In this document: positions 40,415 to 50,163 of the stretch, piece after piece
Layout of the letters: each line of letters opens with the position of its first letter
Position numbering within the stretch: position 1 is the first letter of the stretch
Origin: Paracoccus luteus
GTDB taxonomy: Bacteria; Pseudomonadota; Alphaproteobacteria; Rhodobacterales; Rhodobacteraceae
DNA: 64,000 nt
Assembly: GCF_004522155.1 (NCBI RefSeq)
Contig: NZ_SDEA01000001.1
Span: 62,001-126,000, forward strand
Reading direction: 5' to 3'
The notes under the pieces: model-generated
Databases searched by the model: none
Told to the model about the DNA's origin: nothing
Seen by the model: only the letters and a program-made list of their open reading frames with translations
Program-made: the position numbers and the translations under genes

Positions 40415-41009
40415 CGCGCTGACGCTGATCGCGGCCGCCGTCGGCGGCTATCTGCTGGGATCGGTTCCCTTTGGCATCGTCATCACCCGCGCGCTGGGTC
40501 TGGGCGACCTGCGCGCCATCGGGTCCGGCAACATCGGCGCGACGAACGTGCTGCGCACCGGGCACAAGGGCGCGGCGCTGGCCACGCTGATCCTGGACAG
40601 CGGCAAGGGGGCCATCGCCGTCCTGCTGGCGCGCTGGCTGGCGGGCGATGCCGCCGCGCTAGTCGCTGGCGGCGCGGCGTTCATGGGCCATCTGTTCCCG
40701 GTCTGGCTGGGCTTTCGCGGCGGCAAGGGCGTGGCCACCTTTCTGGGCACGACGCTGGCGCTGTTTCCCGCGCTGGGCGTGATGGCCTGCGCGCTGTGGC
40801 TGGCGACGGCCGCGATCACCCGCATCTCGTCCCTGTCGGCGCTGGTCGCCGCCGCCGGCGCGCCCGTCTTTGCCCTGATCTGGGGGCTGCGCGGGCTGGC
40901 GGCCGTCACGCTGTTCATGGCGGTGCTGATCGTCGTGCGCCACCGCGCCAACATCCAGCGCCTGCTGGCGGGCACCGAGCCCCGGATCGGCGGGGCCAAG
41001 CCGCGCTAG
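40407..41009 (+). CDS. plsY: Glycerol-3-phosphate acyltransferase PlsY
   Basis: Polytopic membrane acyltransferase of 200 aa that moves the acyl group of acyl-phosphate to the sn-1 position of glycerol-3-phosphate. The motifs are GSVPFGIVITRA, GSGNIGATNVLRTGHKGAAL and GHLFPVWLGFRGGKGVATFLG. It starts inside the end of the dihydroorotase-like gene (8-base overlap), so it is expressed with the pyr genes. GlpK elsewhere in the window can supply its acceptor. Confidence 0.95.
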   Translation: MTDALTLIAAAVGGYLLGSVPFGIVITRALGLGDLRAIGSGNIGATNVLRTGHKGAALATLILDSGKGAIAVLLARWLAGDAAALVAGGAAFMGHLFPVWLGFRGGKGVATFLGTTLALFPALGVMACALWLATAAITRISSLSALVAAAGAPVFALIWGLRGLAAVTLFMAVLIVVRHRANIQRLLAGTEPRIGGAKPR

Positions 41010-41037
41010 ACGTGAGGCAGGGCAGCACTCGGTGCGC

Positions 41038-41517
41038 TCAGGAATAAAGCGCCCGGTTTTCCGCACGCAGGCGGATCGACAGCACGGCGGCGTTCAGGAC
41101 GGTGAACACCGCCGCCACCCCCACCAGCCCCAGCACCAGCGGGGCCACGGCGATTTCCGCCACGACCAGCGTATAGTTCGGATGCCGCAGCCAGCGGAAC
41201 GGGCCGCGCCGCACCAGCGGCTCGCCCGTGACGATGATCCGCGTCGTCCAGCGCGACCCAAGAGTCGTCAGTATCCACAGCCGCAGCCCCTGCAGCACGG
41301 CGAACAGCGCCAGCCAGCCCGCATGGACCGGCTGTCCCCAGCCGAACGCCGCGATGCAGGCCAGCCAGGCCCCGTGCAGCGCCACGATCAGCGGATAATG
41401 CGCCGCGCCATGTTCGACCGCTCCCCGCGCCAGCAGCCGCGCGGTGTTGCGCCGCGCCAGCGCCAGCTCGGCCAGCCGCTGAGCGACCAGAAAGCCGATG
41501 AACAGCGCCGCGCCCAT
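41038..41517 (-). CDS. Isoprenylcysteine-methyltransferase-like membrane methyltransferase
   Basis: A 159-aa membrane protein with about four helices and the ICMT-type S-adenosylmethionine motif GPFRWLRHPNYTLVVAEIA near the C-terminus, plus RAENRALY at the end. Its start shares one base with the stop of the type III polyketide synthase gene (TGATG; a GTG one codon earlier is possible). In Bacillus (BpsB) and Streptomyces (SrsC-like) systems, such enzymes methylate the alkylpyrone or alkylresorcinol made by the neighbouring synthase. That role is inferred from the pairing. Confidence 0.83.
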   Translation of the reverse strand: MGAALFIGFLVAQRLAELALARRNTARLLARGAVEHGAAHYPLIVALHGAWLACIAAFGWGQPVHAGWLALFAVLQGLRLWILTTLGSRWTTRIIVTGEPLVRRGPFRWLRHPNYTLVVAEIAVAPLVLGLVGVAAVFTVLNAAVLSIRLRAENRALYS

Positions 41518-42605
41518 CACAAATCCAGCGGCAGCATCGACAGCGTGAACCCCGGCCCCAGCGCCGACAGCATCAGCCGGCCCGAGGGCCGCGTCGCCAG
41601 CACCCGTTCCAGCACGAACAGCACGGTCGGCGCGGACATGTTGCCGGCGTCGCGCAGCACGTCGCGTTCGGCGTCAAGGCTGCCGCCGGGCAAGCCCAGC
41701 GCGGCCTCGATCGCGGTCACGACCTTGGCCCCGCCGGGGTGGCAGACCATGCGGGCGACGGGTGCCGCGCCCAGCGCGGGCTGCATGGCGGCATAGGCGG
41801 CGGCCAGCTCCGCCTCGGCAAAGGCGGGGATCGAGCGGTCGAAGATCACCCCCAGCCCGGTGTCGTCCACGTCCCAGCCCATGATGTCCAGCGTGGTGGG
41901 CCACATGTGCTGGACACCGCGCCCGACCGCGGGGCCGGTGTCGCCCGCGCCCGACCCCAGGACGACGGCGGCCGCGCCGTCGCCGAACAGCGCGGTGGCG
42001 ATGATGTCGGCCTTGTCCATCCGGTCCATGCGGAACAGCAGGGTGCAGGTTTCGACCGCGACCATCAGCACCCGCGATCCGGGTCGCGCCGCGGCCAGGT
42101 CGCGCGCGATGGAAAGGCCGGTGACGCCCCCCGCGCAGCCAAGGCCGAACACCGGCACCCGCTGGACGTCGGGGCGAAAGCCCATGTCGCGGGCCGCCCG
42201 CGCCTCGATCGTGGGGGTGGCGACGCCGGTGGACGAGACGGTGACGATGGTGTCGATCCGGTCGGCGGCCAGCCCCGCCGCCGCCAGCGCGCGGGCCGCC
42301 GCGTCCTGGAACAGCGCCGTCGCGCCCGCCAGATAGGCGTCGTTGCGCGTCTTCCACCCGTGCGCGCCGCCGAACCAGCCCATCGGGACGACCGACCCGC
42401 GCCGGTCGATGCCCGCGTTCTCGAACGCGGCGGCGATGCGGTCGAACTGGGGATAGCGCGGGGCCAGCAGCTCGCGCGCGCGGGCGATCACGTCGGTCTG
42501 GCGCAGGATGTGCGGGGGCAGGGCGGTCGCCAGTCCCAGCAGGCGCACGGGGGTGTCGGTCGCGGGGTTGGGGTCGCCGACGGGCAGGGGCTGGTGAAGG
42601 GTCAC
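41517..42605 (-). CDS. Type III polyketide synthase
   Basis: Chalcone-synthase-like enzyme of 362 aa that extends an acyl-CoA with malonyl-CoA units and cyclises the product. The catalytic triad is visible: Cys157 in FGLGCAGG, His289 in CHPGG and Asn322 in DAGNMSAPT. The start is GTG with AAAGGA upstream; the nearest ATG is in another frame. It is coupled to a methyltransferase gene, giving a compact two-gene unit of BpsAB type whose likely product is a methylated alkylpyrone or phenolic lipid. The starter unit cannot be read from sequence. Confidence 0.9.
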   Translation of the reverse strand: MTLHQPLPVGDPNPATDTPVRLLGLATALPPHILRQTDVIARARELLAPRYPQFDRIAAAFENAGIDRRGSVVPMGWFGGAHGWKTRNDAYLAGATALFQDAAARALAAAGLAADRIDTIVTVSSTGVATPTIEARAARDMGFRPDVQRVPVFGLGCAGGVTGLSIARDLAAARPGSRVLMVAVETCTLLFRMDRMDKADIIATALFGDGAAAVVLGSGAGDTGPAVGRGVQHMWPTTLDIMGWDVDDTGLGVIFDRSIPAFAEAELAAAYAAMQPALGAAPVARMVCHPGGAKVVTAIEAALGLPGGSLDAERDVLRDAGNMSAPTVLFVLERVLATRPSGRLMLSALGPGFTLSMLPLDL

Positions 42606-42659
42606 GATCCGATCCTTTCGGCATCAGCCATCAAGGCGCGGCGCGGCCCGCTTGTTCCA

Positions 42660-43535
42660 TCACCGTGTCGGCACCGGCGTATCGCCGGAATAGTCGTAAA
42701 AGCCGCGCCCGGTCTTGCGGCCCAGCCACCCCGCCTCGACGTATTTCGTCAGCAGCGGGCAGGGGCGGTATTTGGTGTCGGCCAGCCCCTCGTGCAGGAC
42801 GTTCATGATCGCCAGGCAGGTGTCCAGCCCGATGAAATCGGCCAGTTCCAGCGGGCCCATCGGGTGGTTGGCGCCCAGCTTCATCGACTCGTCGATGGAG
42901 CGGACGTTGCCCACACCTTCATACAGCGTATAGACCGCCTCGTTGATCATCGGCATCAGGATGCGGTTGACGATGAAGGCCGGGAAATCCTCGGCGCTGG
43001 CGGCGGTCTTGCCGATCTTTTCGACGACCTCGTGCAGGGTGCGATAGGTCGCGTCGTCGGTGGCGATGCCGCGGATCAGCTCCACCAGCTGCATGACGGG
43101 CACCGGGTTCATGAAGTGGAACCCCATGAACTTGTGCGGACGGTCGGTGCGGCTGGCCAGCCGGGTGATGGAAATCGACGAGGTGTTCGACGTCAGGATC
43201 GTGTCGGGCGTCAGATGCGGCAGCAGCGTGTCGAAGATCTGCTGCTTGACCGTCTCGCGTTCGGTCGCGGCCTCGATCACCAGGTCGCAGGCGCCCAGGT
43301 CGGTCAGCGTCTGGGTCGTTCGGATGCGCGCCATCGCGGCGTCCTTGTCGGCGGCCGCGACCTTGCCGCGGCTGACCTGCCGGTCAAGGTTGCGGTCGAT
43401 CAGCGCCACCGCCTTGTCCAAGGCCTCGGCCGAGATGTCGGTCATCAGCACGTCGAACCCCGCCAGCGCAAAGACATGGGCGATGCCGTTGCCCATCTGA
43501 CCCGCACCGACGATGCCCACCGACTGAACCGCCAT
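42660..43535 (-). CDS. hbdA: 3-hydroxybutyryl-CoA dehydrogenase
   Basis: NAD(P)-dependent enzyme of 291 aa that interconverts 3-hydroxybutyryl-CoA and acetoacetyl-CoA. The Rossmann motif VGIVGAGQMGNGIAHVFALAG is at the N-terminus (given as VGIVGAGQMGNGIAH), followed by TSNTSSISITRLAS and MGFHFMNPVPVMQLVE around the catalytic histidine. It has the family length. It lies downstream of etfBA with a 138-base gap that contains the etfA hairpin. The association of hbd and etf is common in Rhodobacteraceae and serves fatty acid and butyrate metabolism. Confidence 0.94.
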   Translation of the reverse strand: MAVQSVGIVGAGQMGNGIAHVFALAGFDVLMTDISAEALDKAVALIDRNLDRQVSRGKVAAADKDAAMARIRTTQTLTDLGACDLVIEAATERETVKQQIFDTLLPHLTPDTILTSNTSSISITRLASRTDRPHKFMGFHFMNPVPVMQLVELIRGIATDDATYRTLHEVVEKIGKTAASAEDFPAFIVNRILMPMINEAVYTLYEGVGNVRSIDESMKLGANHPMGPLELADFIGLDTCLAIMNVLHEGLADTKYRPCPLLTKYVEAGWLGRKTGRGFYDYSGDTPVPTR

Positions 43536-43649
43536 GTTCGTCCCCTTTGACTGACCGCGGCGACGATAGGGCCAAGCCGGACGGGTCGGCAATGGCAAAC
43601 CGCCCGGGGCGAGGGCCACGGGCGGTTGCAGGCATGCAGGCGTGGGGGA

Positions 43650-43669
43650 GGGAACCGCCTTCGGTTCCC
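43650..43669 (-). terminator. Hairpin after etfA
   Basis: Perfect 8-bp arms (43650-43657 and 43662-43669) with a 4-base loop, beginning 4 bases after the etfA stop on the minus strand. No T-run follows, so it may be a transcript-stabilising hairpin or a weak terminator before hbdA. Confidence 0.55.
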
Positions 43670-43673
43670 CAAC

Positions 43674-44609
43674 TCACAGTTTTTCGGTCAGTTCCGGCAG
43701 GATGGTGAAAATGTCGCCCACCAGGCCATAGTCGGCGACCTGAAAGATCGGCGCTTCCTCGTCCTTGTTGATGGCGACGATGACCTTGCTGTCCTTCATC
43801 CCCGCCAGATGCTGGATCGCGCCCGAGATGCCGGCCGCGATATACAGTTCCGGCGCCACCACCTTGCCGGTCTGCCCGACCTGCCAGTCGTTCGGCGCAT
43901 AGCCCGAATCGACCGCCGCGCGGGATGCGCCGACGGCGGCGCCCAGCTTGTCGGCCAAGGCCTCGATGATGGCGAAGTTGTCCTTGGACCCCAGCGCGCG
44001 CCCGCCCGAGACGATGCGCTTGGCCGAGGTCAGTTCCGGGCGGTCGGATGCCGCGACCTTGTCCTCGACCCAGGACGACAGGCCCGATTCCGAACCGGCG
44101 ACCTCGTTGTGATCGACCGGCGCGGCAGTCCCGCCCTGGCCCGCCGCCTCAAAGCTGGCGGTGCGGACGGTCAGAACCTTGACCTTGTCCGAGGATTTCA
44201 CCGTCTGGATGGCGTTGCCGGCATAGATCGGGCGGGCGAAGGTGTCGGCGTCCACCACCTCCATCACGTCGGAAATCACCATCACGTCCAGCAGGGCGGC
44301 GACGCGCGGCGCGATGTTCTTGGCGCTGGCGGTCGAGGGCAGGACGATGTGGCTGAACCCGCCCGCCATGCCGACGATCAGGTCGGCCAGCGGCTCGGCC
44401 AGGCCGTGCTGATGCGCGGGCGAGCTGACGCAGGCGACCTTGGCGACGCCGTCCAGCCTGGCGGCCTCGTCCGCGGCCCCGTGGCAGTCGTGGCCTGCGA
44501 CCAGCACCGTCACGTCGCCCAGCTTTTTCGCCGCGCTCAGCGCCTTGGCGGTGGCGTCCGTCGCCAGTTCCTTGCCGTTGTTCAGTTCGGCGACCAGAAG
44601 AACGGCCAT
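43674..44609 (-). CDS. etfA: Electron transfer flavoprotein alpha subunit
   Basis: FAD-binding subunit (311 aa) of the soluble carrier that takes electrons from acyl-CoA dehydrogenases to ETF-QO. The C-terminal FAD domain is clear: [52 protein letters not shown] and [20 protein letters not shown]. The ATG shares one base with the etfB stop (TGATG); a GTG one codon upstream is possible. The two subunits should be made in equal amounts. Confidence 0.96.
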   Translation of the reverse strand: MAVLLVAELNNGKELATDATAKALSAAKKLGDVTVLVAGHDCHGAADEAARLDGVAKVACVSSPAHQHGLAEPLADLIVGMAGGFSHIVLPSTASAKNIAPRVAALLDVMVISDVMEVVDADTFARPIYAGNAIQTVKSSDKVKVLTVRTASFEAAGQGGTAAPVDHNEVAGSESGLSSWVEDKVAASDRPELTSAKRIVSGGRALGSKDNFAIIEALADKLGAAVGASRAAVDSGYAPNDWQVGQTGKVVAPELYIAAGISGAIQHLAGMKDSKVIVAINKDEEAPIFQVADYGLVGDIFTILPELTEKL

Positions 44610-45367
44610 CACACCACCCCCGCTTCTTTCAGTTTCGACACCAGCTCATCGACCGAGCCGACCTTGACGCCGGCCTTGCGGCCCGCCGGTTCGGTCGTCT
44701 TGACCACCGTCAGCCGCGGCGAGACATCGACGCCGTAATCGGCGGCGGTCTTCTCCTCCAGCGGCTTTTTCTTTGCCTTCATGATGTTGGGCAGCGAGGC
44801 ATAGCGCGGCTCGTTCAGGCGCAGGTCGGCCGTGATCACGGCCGGCAGCTTGACGGAAATCGTCTGCAGCCCGCCATCGACCTCGCGCGTGACGCGGGCC
44901 GCGTCGCCATCGATCGCGATTTCGGACGCATAGGTCGCCTGGCCCCAGCCCAGCAGCGCCGCCAGCATCTGGCCGGTGGCGTTCATGTCGTTGTCGATGG
45001 CCTGCTTGCCGGCGATGACCAGCCCAGGCTGTTCCTCGGCCACGACCTTGGCAAGGATCTTGGCGACGGCCAGCGGCTCAATGTCCTGATGCACGTCGTC
45101 GGCGGCGACCACCACGATGCCGCGGTCCGCGCCCATCGCCAGCGCCGTGCGGATGGTTTCGGCGGCCTGCTTGACGCCGATCGAGACGACGACGATCTCG
45201 GTCGCGGCGCCCTTCTCCTTCAGGCGGATCGCCTCTTCGACGGCGATCTCGTCGAACGGGTTCATGGACATCTTGACGTTGGCCAGATCGACACCCGATC
45301 TGTCCGCCTTGACCCTGGCCTTGACGTTATAGTCGATCACCCGCTTGACCGGCACGAGAACCTTCAT
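44609..45367 (-). CDS. etfB: Electron transfer flavoprotein beta subunit
   Basis: The 252-aa beta subunit, which binds AMP and contacts the dehydrogenases. The family signature is [21 protein letters not shown] near residues 34-54, with the recognition-loop region [18 protein letters not shown] near residue 185. It is first in the etfB-etfA unit. The 131 bases upstream separate it from the adenosyltransferase gene, and a GGAGAGGC stretch precedes the ATG. Confidence 0.96.
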   Translation of the reverse strand: MKVLVPVKRVIDYNVKARVKADRSGVDLANVKMSMNPFDEIAVEEAIRLKEKGAATEIVVVSIGVKQAAETIRTALAMGADRGIVVVAADDVHQDIEPLAVAKILAKVVAEEQPGLVIAGKQAIDNDMNATGQMLAALLGWGQATYASEIAIDGDAARVTREVDGGLQTISVKLPAVITADLRLNEPRYASLPNIMKAKKKPLEEKTAADYGVDVSPRLTVVKTTEPAGRKAGVKVGSVDELVSKLKEAGVV

Positions 45368-45498
45368 CGGCGCCTCTCCACTTCACTGCGTCAAAATCTG
45401 GGGACCAGATAGCGGCGGCGGCCGGGGTTTTACAGGGGGAAAATGCCCCGCCACGCCACAACCGGACGACCGCCCGCGCGGGCGGAACCAATGCCCGC

Positions 45499-46071
45499 CT
45501 ATCGCGACCCGCCGGGCACCCACAGGATGTCGCCCGCGCCGCCGCCGTTGGCTGCGCGGGCGGCGACGAACAGCCAGTCCGACAGGCGGTTCAGATAGCG
45601 GATCGCGACGGGGTTCACGTCGCCGCCAAGGGCCAGTCCGGTCGCGCGGCGTTCGGCGCGCCGGGCCACGGTGCGGGCCAGGTGCAGATGCGCGGCAAGC
45701 GCGGTGCCGCCGGGCAGGATAAAGCTGCGCAGCGGCGACAGCGCCGCGTTCATCGCGTCGATCTCGGATTCCAGCCGGTCCACCTGCGACGCGATGATCC
45801 GCAGCACCGCATAGGGCGCGTCGGCGTCCGCCGCCATGTTCGGGCGCGACAGGTCGGCGCCCAGGTCGAACAGTTCGTTCTGGATGACGGCAAGGCGGTC
45901 GGCCATGTCGCCGCCCGCATGCAGCCGCGCAAGGCCCAGCGTCGCGTTCAGCTCGTCCACCGTGCCATAGGCCTCGACCCGCGCATCGTGCTTGGGCACG
46001 CGCGAGCCGTCCGACAGCGCCGTGTCGCCGCCGTCGCCGGTGCGGGTATAGATCCTGTTCAGCACGACCAT
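45499..46071 (-). CDS. Cob(I)alamin adenosyltransferase, PduO type
   Basis: Makes adenosylcobalamin from cob(I)alamin and ATP; 190 aa. The ATP-binding N-terminus YTRTGDGGDTALSDGSRVPK and the helical-bundle segments AYGTVDELNATLGLAR and AIRYLNRLSDWLFVAAR are typical of PduO/MMAB. It starts one base after the stop of the twin-TM gene. Its product may serve methylmalonyl-CoA or ethylmalonyl-CoA mutases; no such gene is in the window. The start opening MVVLNRIYTRTG is preferred to one eight codons upstream. Confidence 0.93.
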   Translation of the reverse strand: MVVLNRIYTRTGDGGDTALSDGSRVPKHDARVEAYGTVDELNATLGLARLHAGGDMADRLAVIQNELFDLGADLSRPNMAADADAPYAVLRIIASQVDRLESEIDAMNAALSPLRSFILPGGTALAAHLHLARTVARRAERRATGLALGGDVNPVAIRYLNRLSDWLFVAARAANGGGAGDILWVPGGSR

Positions 46072-46072
46072 G

Positions 46073-46273
46073 TCACTGTCCCCGCATCCAGACATAGGCC
46101 AGGATCAGCACGATCGCCACGGCCTGCGCGATCAGCCGCCAGCGCATCATCCGGTTGCCGTGCTTGCGGTTGAACTCGCCACCCCGGGCGAAGCCGCCGA
46201 TGCCGGTGGCCAGAATCGCGGTCACGACCAGCACCGCCAGCGCCGCCAGGATGAACAGAGGCTTGTCGTGCAT
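46073..46273 (-). CDS. Small twin-transmembrane protein (HIG1-like)
   Basis: A 66-aa protein with two hydrophobic helices, near residues 5-26 and 47-62, joined by a basic loop (FARGGEFNRKHGNRMMRWR). The layout resembles bacterial HIG1-domain or twin-TM proteins, which accompany respiratory complexes in some alphaproteobacteria. I cannot assign a function. It is separated from the adenosyltransferase gene by a single base. The ATG opening MHDKPLF was chosen over an arginine-rich extension. Confidence 0.78.
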   Translation of the reverse strand: MHDKPLFILAALAVLVVTAILATGIGGFARGGEFNRKHGNRMMRWRLIAQAVAIVLILAYVWMRGQ

Positions 46274-46298
46274 GGCGCCACCGCCTTTCGGGCGCACC

Positions 46299-47168
46299 CT
46301 AGCCGCGCCGCGCCACCCAGTCCAGTGCGCGGGTGGACAGCACCCGGCGCGCGACGCCCGCAAGGACGGCGGGGCGGGTGACGGCATAGCGGGCACGGGG
46401 GCGCGGGCTTTCCAGCGCGTGGACCAGCCGGTCGCTGACGGCCGAGGGCGGCAGTTCGTGGCGGTCCGGTCCCTTGGGTTCGTAAAGGCGCCGCAGCAGG
46501 CTGGCGCGATACTGGTCGGCCCGCGCGCTGGCCTGCCAGTCGATCCAGCGTTCGAAATGCGGGATGGAATTGGCGCGGATGCGGCTGGTGATCGGGCCGG
46601 GCTGGATCAGCACGACCTTGATGGGCGTGTCGGACAGTTCCAGCCGCAGGACGTCGGTCATCCCCTCCATCGCGAACTTGGTCGCGACATAGGCGCCGCG
46701 CCACGGGATGCCGACCAGCCCCAGGACCGAGCTGACGTTGACGATCCGCCCCCCGCCGTTCGCGCGGAAATGCGGGATCAGGCGGCGGGTCAGGTCGTGG
46801 GTGCCGAACAGGTTCGCCTCGAATATGGCGCGCAGCCCGCCGCGGGGCAGATCCTCGACCGCGCCGGGCAGGGCGAATGCCGCGTTGTTGACCAGCGCGT
46901 CGATGCGGCCAAGGGCCATCGCGGCCGTGGCGCAGGCGCGGGTGCTGTCCTCGTCCGACAGGTCAAGGGGCAGGGCGGTCATCCCCTCGGCGGCGCGGGC
47001 GGCCAGGTCATCGGGGCGGCGGCAGGTGGCGATGACGCGCCAGCCGCGCGACTGCATCCGCCGCGCCATGTCCAGCCCGATGCCGGACGAGCAGCCGGTG
47101 ATCAGGACGGTCCGGGGCGCGCCGGGTGCAGGGGCGGGCGCAAATGCGGTAGCGGATGCGGGCGGCAA
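46299..47168 (-). CDS. Short-chain dehydrogenase/reductase with a probable TTG start
   Basis: NAD(P)-dependent oxidoreductase of about 289 aa. The Rossmann motif is RTVLITGCSSGIGLDMARRM. The catalytic region has NVSSVLGLVGIPWRGAYVATK, with the Tyr-x-x-x-Lys in YVATK, and NNAAFALPG is also typical. No ATG or GTG lies between the upstream gene and the Rossmann fold. The best start is a TTG two bases after the SH3-gene stop, with GGAACGG upstream. The first in-frame ATG would remove the glycine motif. The substrate is unknown. Confidence 0.85.
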   Translation of the reverse strand: MPPASATAFAPAPAPGAPRTVLITGCSSGIGLDMARRMQSRGWRVIATCRRPDDLAARAAEGMTALPLDLSDEDSTRACATAAMALGRIDALVNNAAFALPGAVEDLPRGGLRAIFEANLFGTHDLTRRLIPHFRANGGGRIVNVSSVLGLVGIPWRGAYVATKFAMEGMTDVLRLELSDTPIKVVLIQPGPITSRIRANSIPHFERWIDWQASARADQYRASLLRRLYEPKGPDRHELPPSAVSDRLVHALESPRPRARYAVTRPAVLAGVARRVLSTRALDWVARRG

Positions 47169-47170
47169 GG

Positions 47171-47530
47171 TCAGACCGGCCGTTCCGACAGATGCACGGC
47201 GGGCACATAGCCGACGCGGCCCTGTGCGTCGCGCACCTCGACAAAGCCGTCGCGGGTGTCGCCCAGGGGATACAGCGGCTCGCCCTGCGGGACATCGCGC
47301 ACAAGGGCCGCGTCGCGCGCCGGGCGGGCAAAAATGCCGGACCGCGGCCCGGCGACATACAGCGTCGGCAGACCGGCGGCGGGCGCGGGGGCGGGCGTCG
47401 CGGCGGGCAGGCCGATCCCCGGCAGCACGCCCGCGCTGAGCGTGGGCGCCGGGCTGCCGGTCCATTCGGTCCCCAGCAGCGCCAGCAGGCCGAACAGGGC
47501 GACAAGAGACAGGGCAATCACACGAAACAT
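47171..47530 (-). CDS. Membrane-anchored or exported SH3-domain protein
   Basis: A 119-aa protein. An N-terminal hydrophobic segment (about 3-20, VIALSLVALFGLLALLG) is followed by a Pro/Ala linker (about 35-55) and a bacterial SH3 domain (about 58-115) with VRDVPQGEPLYPLGDTRDGF and VRDAQGRVGYVPAVHL. Such domains often bind cell-wall peptides. It sits immediately upstream of the SDR gene and divergent from parC. The start is not supported by a strong ribosome-binding site. Confidence 0.78.
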   Translation of the reverse strand: MFRVIALSLVALFGLLALLGTEWTGSPAPTLSAGVLPGIGLPAATPAPAPAAGLPTLYVAGPRSGIFARPARDAALVRDVPQGEPLYPLGDTRDGFVEVRDAQGRVGYVPAVHLSERPV

Positions 47531-47759
47531 GGCATCGAACAGGCGCCGGGCAGGGTGCCATCCTTTCTGATTGGCCGCCACAGGGCGACCAGATGGGGAC
47601 AAAGCCGCGGGCGTGCCGACGACTGGTTACGTGCGAAACGCCCCTTCGTCCGCCTGCGTTCCCGCGCGTGGCTCACCAAGGCGTCATCCCGCCGGGGCTG
47701 TTGCACGATTGCCGCGGCCGGGCTGGACCAGCCCCGCAACGGGGCGTAGATCAGCGCCG

Positions 47760-49988
47760 ATGAGCCAGTCCGACGCACCCGATCCCGACCGCCCGCCCGC
47801 CACGATGTCGGAACCGCTGAGCCGCGCCATCGGCGAGCGTTACCTGACCTATGCGCTGTCCACGATCATGCACCGCGCGCTGCCCGACGCGCGCGACGGG
47901 CTGAAGCCGGTCCACCGCCGCATCCTTTACGCCATGCGGGAACTGCGCCTGTCGCCCACCGGCGCGTTCCGCAAGTCGGCCAAGATTTCCGGCGACGTGA
48001 TGGGCAACTATCACCCGCATGGGGACGGGGCGATCTATGACGCGATGGCGCGGCTGGCCCAGCCCTTCGCCATGCGCTATCCGCTGGTGGACGGGCAGGG
48101 CAACTTTGGCAGCCTGGACGGCGACAACCCCGCCGCCAGCCGCTATACCGAGGCGCGGCTGACGCTGGCGGCCGAGGCGCTGATGGACGGGCTGGCCGAG
48201 GATGCGGTCGATTTCCGCCCGAACTATGACGGCACGCTGACCGAACCCGTGGTGCTGCCGGCGGCGTTCCCGAACCTGCTGTGCAACGGCGCGTCGGGCA
48301 TCGCGGTGGGCATGGCCACCAACGTGCCCCCCCACAACCTGCACGAGGTCGTGGACGCCTGCCTGCACCTGATCAAGTCGCCCGATGCCCGGCACGAGAC
48401 GCTGATGGCGATCATGCCCGGCCCCGATTTCCCCACCGGCGGCGTGCTGGTCGAGGATGCGGCGACGCTGGCCGATGCCTATCGCACCGGGCGCGGCAGC
48501 CTGCGCCTGCGGGCGCGCTGGCAGATCGAGGATCTGGGCCGCGGCACCTGGCAGGTCGTGGTGACCGAAATCCCCTATCAGGTCCAGAAATCCCGCCTGA
48601 TCGAGCGGCTGGCCGAGCTGGTGACGACCCGCAAGATCCCGATCCTGGCCGACGTGCGCGACGAATCCGCCGATGACGTGCGCATCGTGCTGGAACCCCG
48701 CGCCCGCAACGTCGATGCCGCGCAGCTGATGGCGGCGCTGTTCCGGGTCAGCGACCTCGAGGTGCGGTTCGGGCTGAACATGAACGTGCTGATCGACGGG
48801 CGCACGCCCAAGGTCTGCTCGCTGTCGGAAATGCTGCGCGCCTTCCTCGACCACCGGCGCGAGGTGCTGCAGCGCCGGTCCGCCCACCGGCTGGAAAGGA
48901 TCGCGGCCCGGCTTGAGGTGCTGGACGGCTATATCGTGGCCTATCTGAACCTTGACCGGGTGATCGAGATCATCCGCCACGAGGACGAGCCGAAGGCCGT
49001 GATGATGGCCGAGTTCGGCCTGTCGGACGCGCAGGTCGAGGCGATCCTGAACATGCGCCTGCGCGCCCTGCGGCGGCTGGAGGAGATCGAGCTGCGCGCC
49101 GAACGCGACCGGCTGGCCGAGGAGCAGGGCGGGCTCTTGGCCCTGCTGGCAGACGAGGGGCGGCAGTGGGCGCGCATCGCCGACCAGCTGCGCGAGGTGC
49201 GGGGCCTGTTCGGCAAGTCGAACCCCGAAGGCGCGCGCCGGACCGAGATCACCGCCTCCGAGGACGTGCAGCCGGTCGATTTCGACGCCATGATCGAACG
49301 CGAGCCGGTGACGGTGATCCTGTCCCGCATGGGCTGGATACGCGCCATGAAGGGCCACCAGCCGCTGGACGCGGAACTGAAGTTCCGCGACGGCGACGGG
49401 CCGTTCATGGCGCTGCACGCGGAAACCACCGACAAGCTGATGATCTTCGGCGCGAACGGGCGGTTCTATACGCTGCCCGCCAACAATCTGCCCGGCGGGC
49501 GGGGGTTGGGAGAGCCGCTGCGTCTGATGATCGACCTGCCCAACGACGCCGCCGTGCTGGCGATGTTCGCATGGCGCGCGGACCAGCAGTATCTGGTCGC
49601 GTCCAAGGCGGGGGACGGGTTCGTGGTCGGCGCCGCCGACATGCTGGCGCAGACGCGGGCGGGCAAGCAGGTGCTGAACGGCGATGCGGCTCTGGTCCGC
49701 CGGGTCGAGGGCGATCACGTCGCGGTCGTGGGCGACAACCGCAAGCTGCTGGTGTTCCCGCTGTCCGAACTGCCCGAGATGGGGCGCGGCAAGGGCGTGC
49801 GCCTGCAAAAGTTCAAGGACGGCGGGCTGGCGGACGCCAAGTGCATCACCCTGTCGGTCGGGCTGTCGTGGCTGGACCCGGCCGGCCGCACCCGCACGGA
49901 ACCGGACCTGACCGAATGGCTGGGCAAGCGGGCCACGGCCGGGCGCATGGCCCCGCGCGGGTTCCCGCGCGACAACCGCTTCGGCTGA
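47760..49988 (+). CDS. parC: DNA topoisomerase IV subunit A
   Basis: ATP-dependent type II topoisomerase subunit of 742 aa that decatenates replicated chromosomes with ParE. The cleavage region contains [20 protein letters not shown], the quinolone-resistance region, and the active tyrosine in [11 protein letters not shown] beta-propeller C-terminal domain covers about residues 495-720. The ATG opening [12 protein letters not shown] was chosen, and a second ATG 15 codons on is possible. The final codons (DNRFG and stop) are repeated three more times downstream in the tandem junction repeat. The 229 bases upstream form the divergent promoter region with the SH3 gene. Confidence 0.95.
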   Translation: MSQSDAPDPDRPPATMSEPLSRAIGERYLTYALSTIMHRALPDARDGLKPVHRRILYAMRELRLSPTGAFRKSAKISGDVMGNYHPHGDGAIYDAMARLAQPFAMRYPLVDGQGNFGSLDGDNPAASRYTEARLTLAAEALMDGLAEDAVDFRPNYDGTLTEPVVLPAAFPNLLCNGASGIAVGMATNVPPHNLHEVVDACLHLIKSPDARHETLMAIMPGPDFPTGGVLVEDAATLADAYRTGRGSLRLRARWQIEDLGRGTWQVVVTEIPYQVQKSRLIERLAELVTTRKIPILADVRDESADDVRIVLEPRARNVDAAQLMAALFRVSDLEVRFGLNMNVLIDGRTPKVCSLSEMLRAFLDHRREVLQRRSAHRLERIAARLEVLDGYIVAYLNLDRVIEIIRHEDEPKAVMMAEFGLSDAQVEAILNMRLRALRRLEEIELRAERDRLAEEQGGLLALLADEGRQWARIADQLREVRGLFGKSNPEGARRTEITASEDVQPVDFDAMIEREPVTVILSRMGWIRAMKGHQPLDAELKFRDGDGPFMALHAETTDKLMIFGANGRFYTLPANNLPGGRGLGEPLRLMIDLPNDAAVLAMFAWRADQQYLVASKAGDGFVVGAADMLAQTRAGKQVLNGDAALVRRVEGDHVAVVGDNRKLLVFPLSELPEMGRGKGVRLQKFKDGGLADAKCITLSVGLSWLDPAGRTRTEPDLTEWLGKRATAGRMAPRGFPRDNRFG

Positions 49989-50163
49989 GGACGCGGGTCA
50001 GTCCGCGGGCGGCACGCCCCGACAACCGCTTCGGCTGAAGAGGGCGGGTCTGCGGGCGGCACCCGCTGGCAACCGCTGCGGCTGAAAGCGCGGGTCGGCG
50101 GGCGGCACGCCCCGACAACCGTTTCGGCTGAAGGCGCGGATCAGTCCGCGGGCGGCACGCCGC
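49971..50163. repeat. Four-copy tandem duplication of the parC/iclR convergent junction
   Basis: Units of 50, 48, 45 and about 50 bases start at 49971, 50021, 50069 and 50114. Each unit begins with the parC tail (GACAACCGCTTCGGCTGA or a variant). Each ends with the reverse complement of the last iclR codons (VPPAD region, GCGGGCGGCACGCC). The first unit contains the parC stop and the last contains the iclR stop, so both reading frames are intact. Confidence 0.88.
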
